DNA of 64,000 nucleotides from Gorsachius magnificus (lineage: Eukaryota > Chordata > Aves > Pelecaniformes > Ardeidae): NCBI GenBank assembly GCA_034008185.1, contig CM067081.1:152860258-152924257 (forward strand), written 5' to 3'. This document shows positions 59,721-64,000 of the stretch, in pieces. Under the pieces are notes generated by a model. The model made no database searches, was not told the origin of the DNA, and saw only the letters and a program-made list of their open reading frames with translations. A program made the translations under genes and the position numbers. How positions within the stretch are numbered: the stretch's first letter is position 1; every line of letters begins with the position of its first letter.

Positions 59721-61017
59721 TATGTACAATTTTTGTCACTGCTGTAAATTAAGAAAGAAAAATTTGCTTCTTCTCCCTAAGAACAGACAAAATACTGTCT
59801 CAGGCTTATCACATTTTTGTTACTGCTCCTAGGCTATGTTTTCTGCTGCTTCAGCTCTCTTTAGGACCAGGTGAGCATTAGTATTAATGCAGGAAGAGTG
59901 GCTGGGGCTCAGCCCAAGACAGGGGGAAAAAATCTGCAATTTCAGCAGCATTTGCTACTTTAACTGTTCCATCAAATTGCAGCATAGATGATTTGTCCAA
60001 AGATCAAACAAAATCCGTCACATAAGGAAATCAGCTCTTCTGAATCTGGAGACAGTCACTTAATCATTTAGAACATCCTTCTTCCCAGCAGGGGAAAGCA
60101 ATGAACAGCAATAATCTACTGGCTGTCCACTGGTGTCCTTCTGTACTGTGGATACCTCTTATTCTCCCACTACTGCTGCAATGACAGCACCAGACTTGTC
60201 AAAGCCATGACCTCTTAAACCCCTGTATCTCATACCAGTTGCATAAGGATCCTTTGCACCAGACCCCAACACAACACCCTTTGAATAGAGATTTTCTTCC
60301 TTCTCTGCTGTAGTTCAGAGGTTCATCAATGCAGGCCTGCAAGATTATATACTAAAAAGGTGTTTAACAGTGCTTAAAGCAAACCTAGAGGTGACAGCTG
60401 TGAAAAATGAAGTCATTTGCAGCCAGCCTACACAGGCACTCCTGCAACTGCTAGCCTGAAGACAGGGAGCTGCCTCAAGGACATGACCCTAGCAGGAGAA
60501 CTCAAAGCTTTGTCACACTGGATTAGCCAACCTTCAGCCAAATAGATCTGTACTTCCCAACCTATGCTGGGATTGCTGATTACAAAATGGAAATACTTTA
60601 GTGCTTGTTTTTGTTGAAATACCCATTTATCTTTGTTATTTCTGTATTAAGGATTACTGGATAAGGTGGCTGGTTCTCCAGCTTTTCTGTATAAGGAGTC
60701 TAGATCAAAACAGAAGAAAGTTTCATAGCTACTAACCAGCTATGAATAAATAAATGGATCTTGGTCATTCCCGATGAGAAGAAAGACAGCGTCTGAAAGC
60801 ATAGAAAGCCTGTGGAGAGTAGTGCTTGGTAACTGTTCATTTATACACTGCCACTTTTAAACACCCTTTTCCGTTTTAGAAGGGCTGCTGCGTTTGTCTC
60901 TTTCAGGAATAAACATTACAGCTGCTTTCCTGTGCTTTTTGCAACACTATTTCACAATGCTATTTCAACCCTGTAGAATATAGTAGTTTTACAGTTCAAG
61001 ATTAAATAATGGCACCA

Positions 61018-61063
61018 TTATTTATATATTTTATATTTATATTTATATTTATATATTTTATAA
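61018..61063. repeat. (TTTATA)n-like AT microsatellite
   Basis: Repeated TTTATA and TTTATATA units over about 46 bp, interrupted by TATTTTATA. This is a variable AT-rich simple repeat. Confidence 0.9.
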
Positions 61064-62353
61064 CCAAATATTAAGTCAAAGAACTTCAAAGCTGCAACAT
61101 TCACTTACTCAGCTTTCATGTATTTAAAATCGCAAATAAAAACAGAAATAAAACTAAATGAAAAAGCATAATTCATTCATTTAGAAATAGGTTCTAATTA
61201 ATATCGTCAAGTTTAGACTTATTTTTCTCTGTTCCAAATTACAGCATAAAACCACCCCCAAACCTGTTTCAACTCTCACCTTACTATACTGAGCTAATGC
61301 CCTCCAGAGCAGAAACAACTGGACTGTGTAAACCTGAAGTTTTTAGCGAATGCATTGCAACAGACACTCATGGCTTTCCTTTCCCATAGAGTGAAAACTC
61401 TTTCTGCTGCCCTGGCCATAAAGATAGCTTTGCTTTTAAGAATCGTGGAAATGAATGCTGGCCATATTTTGCCATTCTGTATTTTTTTCCCCAAGTGTTG
61501 TTGTGATGCATACTTTGCATTATTTTTGCTCTCTTTATGTTGCCTGTTAATATTCAATGTTCCCTAATAACACTAGAAATGTCCTGCTTTGCCCCTCTTA
61601 CATATCGCCTTTAGAGATCTTCTCTGTAGCTGTCACTTTCCAATGTTATTACCTCCAAAATTCATAATTTCATAATCAAAGAGAAAGAAATGGTTTGGAC
61701 CCTTTTCCTAAGCCAGGATGACCTCGTATATTTCTGTGTTCCCAGTTCTCACTGGTCTGAAACTCAGTTTCATTCAATCCTGTATTTTTCTTCGTTGATT
61801 AGCAGGCACCATGAATGACACTGAATGACTGCAGTCCCGGTACAATCCTCAGCTCTGGAAGGACATTTATTCTCAGTGACAGGAGTCACAAGTCATGAAA
61901 AAGTGATATTCAGTCTAACGACCACCTACAAAGTGCAGCTATTTCAACAGTATAGCCACAGGCATTGCATGGGATCCTACACGCTTTTTCAGCTTCTTGT
62001 CTTGTGTTTGTTGAAAATTCCTTCCTGCCACTGTTTAACCACGTTTTATTTTCCAGCCAAATACCATTTCTTGGCATGTCAACAGGACAAATTTAGAATT
62101 CTTCAACTTGGTAGCAATACCCTGGGCAGCTGTACTACACAGGTTAACAGTGCTTAAACTCGTATTTCCTATTTTTGATCATCTCTGGAAAGAGGGAAAT
62201 CATAATTGGCAAGGAAATTATAACTGGCAAGGTGAAACACAATGTTTTCAAGGAGTGACTTGCTAAATAACCACAGAACTGAAGGATGCAGAGATTTTCT
62301 GGGGACTTAGCTTATTCATATGTTGGGAGAAGCAAAAATCAACAAAATTCTTT

Positions 62354-62369
62354 CCCCCCCCCCCCCCCC
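62354..62369. repeat. C-homopolymer (16 C)
   Basis: An uninterrupted C-run of 16 bases. On the minus strand it is a G-run that could join a quadruplex. Length calls here are error-prone. Confidence 0.9.
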
Positions 62370-62944
62370 ATATACTTCTTAGCTATGTTGTATCAGCCTG
62401 AGTTCCTTTACTGCAAAAATGACTCGTTGCAGGAACAACACTCAAAGGTCAACTTTAGCTTTACAAAAGCTAAACACTGCAGATGAAAACAGTGAAACTA
62501 TTTAACACTCTCCCTCATATTTTCTCTTAATGTTTCTGAAGAAAGGGAAGCAGCAGTACATCTCACAGAAATAAAACAGAAAAGAGCAAAGTTTTTGGGA
62601 TGACCCGGCCTCCTGTAGACACTTGGCCTGGCTCTCCCTTGAAACAATGCCATGGGGAAACATTTGCCTGGAGACACTGACTGAAAACAGAGAACAGATT
62701 CCTAATACACAAACCTTTGAGGCTTAATATCTAACGTTTCTCTGGTGTAGTCACAGTAACTTCAGGGAAACTGGTTTTAAGATGCTACCAGTACTGGCAT
62801 AAATACAGAGACAACGAGACCTTCTATATGCTACTGTATCAAAACACAGATAAGAAGTTGAGTAAGTTGCAATTCTCAGCTTGTGGACAAGACGTCATTC
62901 TCCCAACTATCTCAGGCAGGAACAAAGAGCTCTTTTTTGCCATT

Positions 62945-63028
62945 GGTTTTTGTTTTGTCTTTTGTCTGGTCTTTTTTGTTTGTTTGTTTGGGTTTTTTTT
63001 GGTTGGTTGGTTGGGGTATTTTTAAGTT
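62945..63028 (+). repeat. T/G-rich simple repeat with quadruplex-like core
   Basis: A purely T/G-biased tract built from TTTG, GTTT and GGTT units. The core GGTTGGTTGGTTGGGG at 63,001-63,016 has four G-pairs with TT loops, the spacing of a two-layer G-quadruplex. The tract explains Phe/Val/Gly/Trp-rich open frames in this region. Confidence 0.85.
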
Positions 63029-63480
63029 TTCCAGGAGTACTTCTAGTCAGGCCTTTGCAAAGGAAGTGGAAGATTCCCACGGCTATTTCCACACCTGCTT
63101 ATCAGCTGCCACTCAAAGCCAAGCACATTCATTTAACTCCCCATGACAGAGAAAGTGTTTGGAACAAATTGCCCTGGATTCTTCAATTCTCAAGAAGAAA
63201 TTTCTTATGTATTAGGTATCAGCTATGATAACAAAGATATCTGATGCAATCGATTTATGTAGGATTCATATGCATTTAATTTCATATGGCAGAAAAAATT
63301 CATCAGTTCTTGTTGTTATACTAAACCTGCCAGATATATACTGATGAAGGTATCAATTTTTAATCACAAAATTGTATCAATGTCCAGAGAGATGGGAATT
63401 TCCTACTTCTTATTACCTGGAGATCAATGGTCCATCAGTAAGATAAGTTACGCTCTCTCTGAAAAGAAAGCAAAGTAACT

Positions 63481-63507
63481 AAAAAATAAAAATAAAAATA
63501 AAATAAT
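63481..63507. repeat. (AAAAT)n microsatellite
   Basis: About four AAAAAT or AAAAT units in tandem. Confidence 0.9.
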
Positions 63508-64000
63508 TCAACTTCTGTGCTAGATGTTACTCTGCCTATTTATGTACACAGAAGTTTCCCCCAGGCTACAAGGGATTATTCTATTTTAATCAAAGAGCCT
63601 ACAAAGCATACACCCCAGCTTAAAAACAGAGAACTGAGACACAGAATATTCATCTACCATTATAGGCAGATGAATTTGTGAACACAAGATAAAAACTGAC
63701 TGAATTTCTCATTATGACAAAAGAAAGACTGAAAAAATCCTAACTGTCAATAATACGTTAAAAAGTGACAATATCTCTTACTATTAACCTGTCAAAAAAT
63801 AAATTTCGTGTAATTTCAAAATCTCTGTAAAACAAGTTTTCTATTTTTATTAGTCAAATACCTTAATAGGTCAACTCCTTTACTAGCTATTAGCCTTTAT
63901 CACTGCTGCTCTTACACTAAATAAAACTTTAAAAGAAACTTGCTACCCTCTCCGTCATGCGTCCACAGTGAGTATCATTGCTTTCCTTGATACAACTACT

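Larger units (their letters stand above)
59721..64000. other. unique non-coding DNA with simple repeats
   Basis: No gene or further interspersed repeat was recognised. Four simple-sequence tracts at 61,018, 62,354, 62,945 and 63,481 are listed separately. Confidence 0.5.

Overview
The window looks like non-coding DNA from a bird nuclear genome. The basis is the interspersed repeats. CR1 LINEs of avian type dominate, with the typical 3' end built on an ATTCTATG octamer. A roughly 1 kb LTR matches, as I recall it, a widespread avian endogenous retrovirus family. A weathered MIR and several very old CR1/L3-like copies fit an amniote background. I saw no Alu, L1 or bacterial gene organisation. 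The species cannot be named; a neoavian bird is a guess.

No host protein-coding exon, tRNA, rRNA or known small RNA gene could be supported. The only convincing coding similarity is decayed CR1 ORF2 (endonuclease/reverse transcriptase). The window is therefore best read as intergenic DNA or the interior of a very large intron.

Layout. 1-10.4 kb: unique AT-rich DNA with one old CR1 scrap at 3.5 kb. 10.4-11.2 kb: CR1 3' half (minus strand). 11.2-24.9 kb: mostly unique, with a 70-bp CR1 3' tail at 20.9 kb and a CpG-enriched patch at 22.9-23.5 kb. 24.9-25.1 kb: short CR1. 25-36 kb: unique DNA with a nested tandem repeat at 30.2 kb and two ancient CR1 relics at 31.6 and 34.1 kb. 36.3-37.25 kb: an ancient CR1 reverse-transcriptase relic (plus strand). 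37-50 kb: mostly unique, with a second CpG-enriched patch at 43.7-44.5 kb, a MIR at 45.3 kb and a compound AAC/AAT microsatellite at 50.1 kb. 50.4-52.2 kb: the largest CR1, carrying most of the reverse-transcriptase region in two frames. 53.3-55.0 kb: a mosaic of a solo LTR, a piece of a second LTR in the opposite direction, and a CR1 endonuclease fragment. 55.6-59.7 kb: four more CR1 pieces of different ages. 59.7-64 kb: unique DNA with several simple repeats.

Nothing here amounts to an undescribed biological system. The observations most worth checking are the two CpG-enriched patches, the 53.3-55.0 kb repeat mosaic, the internal 46-bp periodicity of the LTR, the retained ancient CR1 reverse-transcriptase sequence at 36-37 kb, and the MIR. 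Repeat family names come from remembered consensus sequences, not from a database search.
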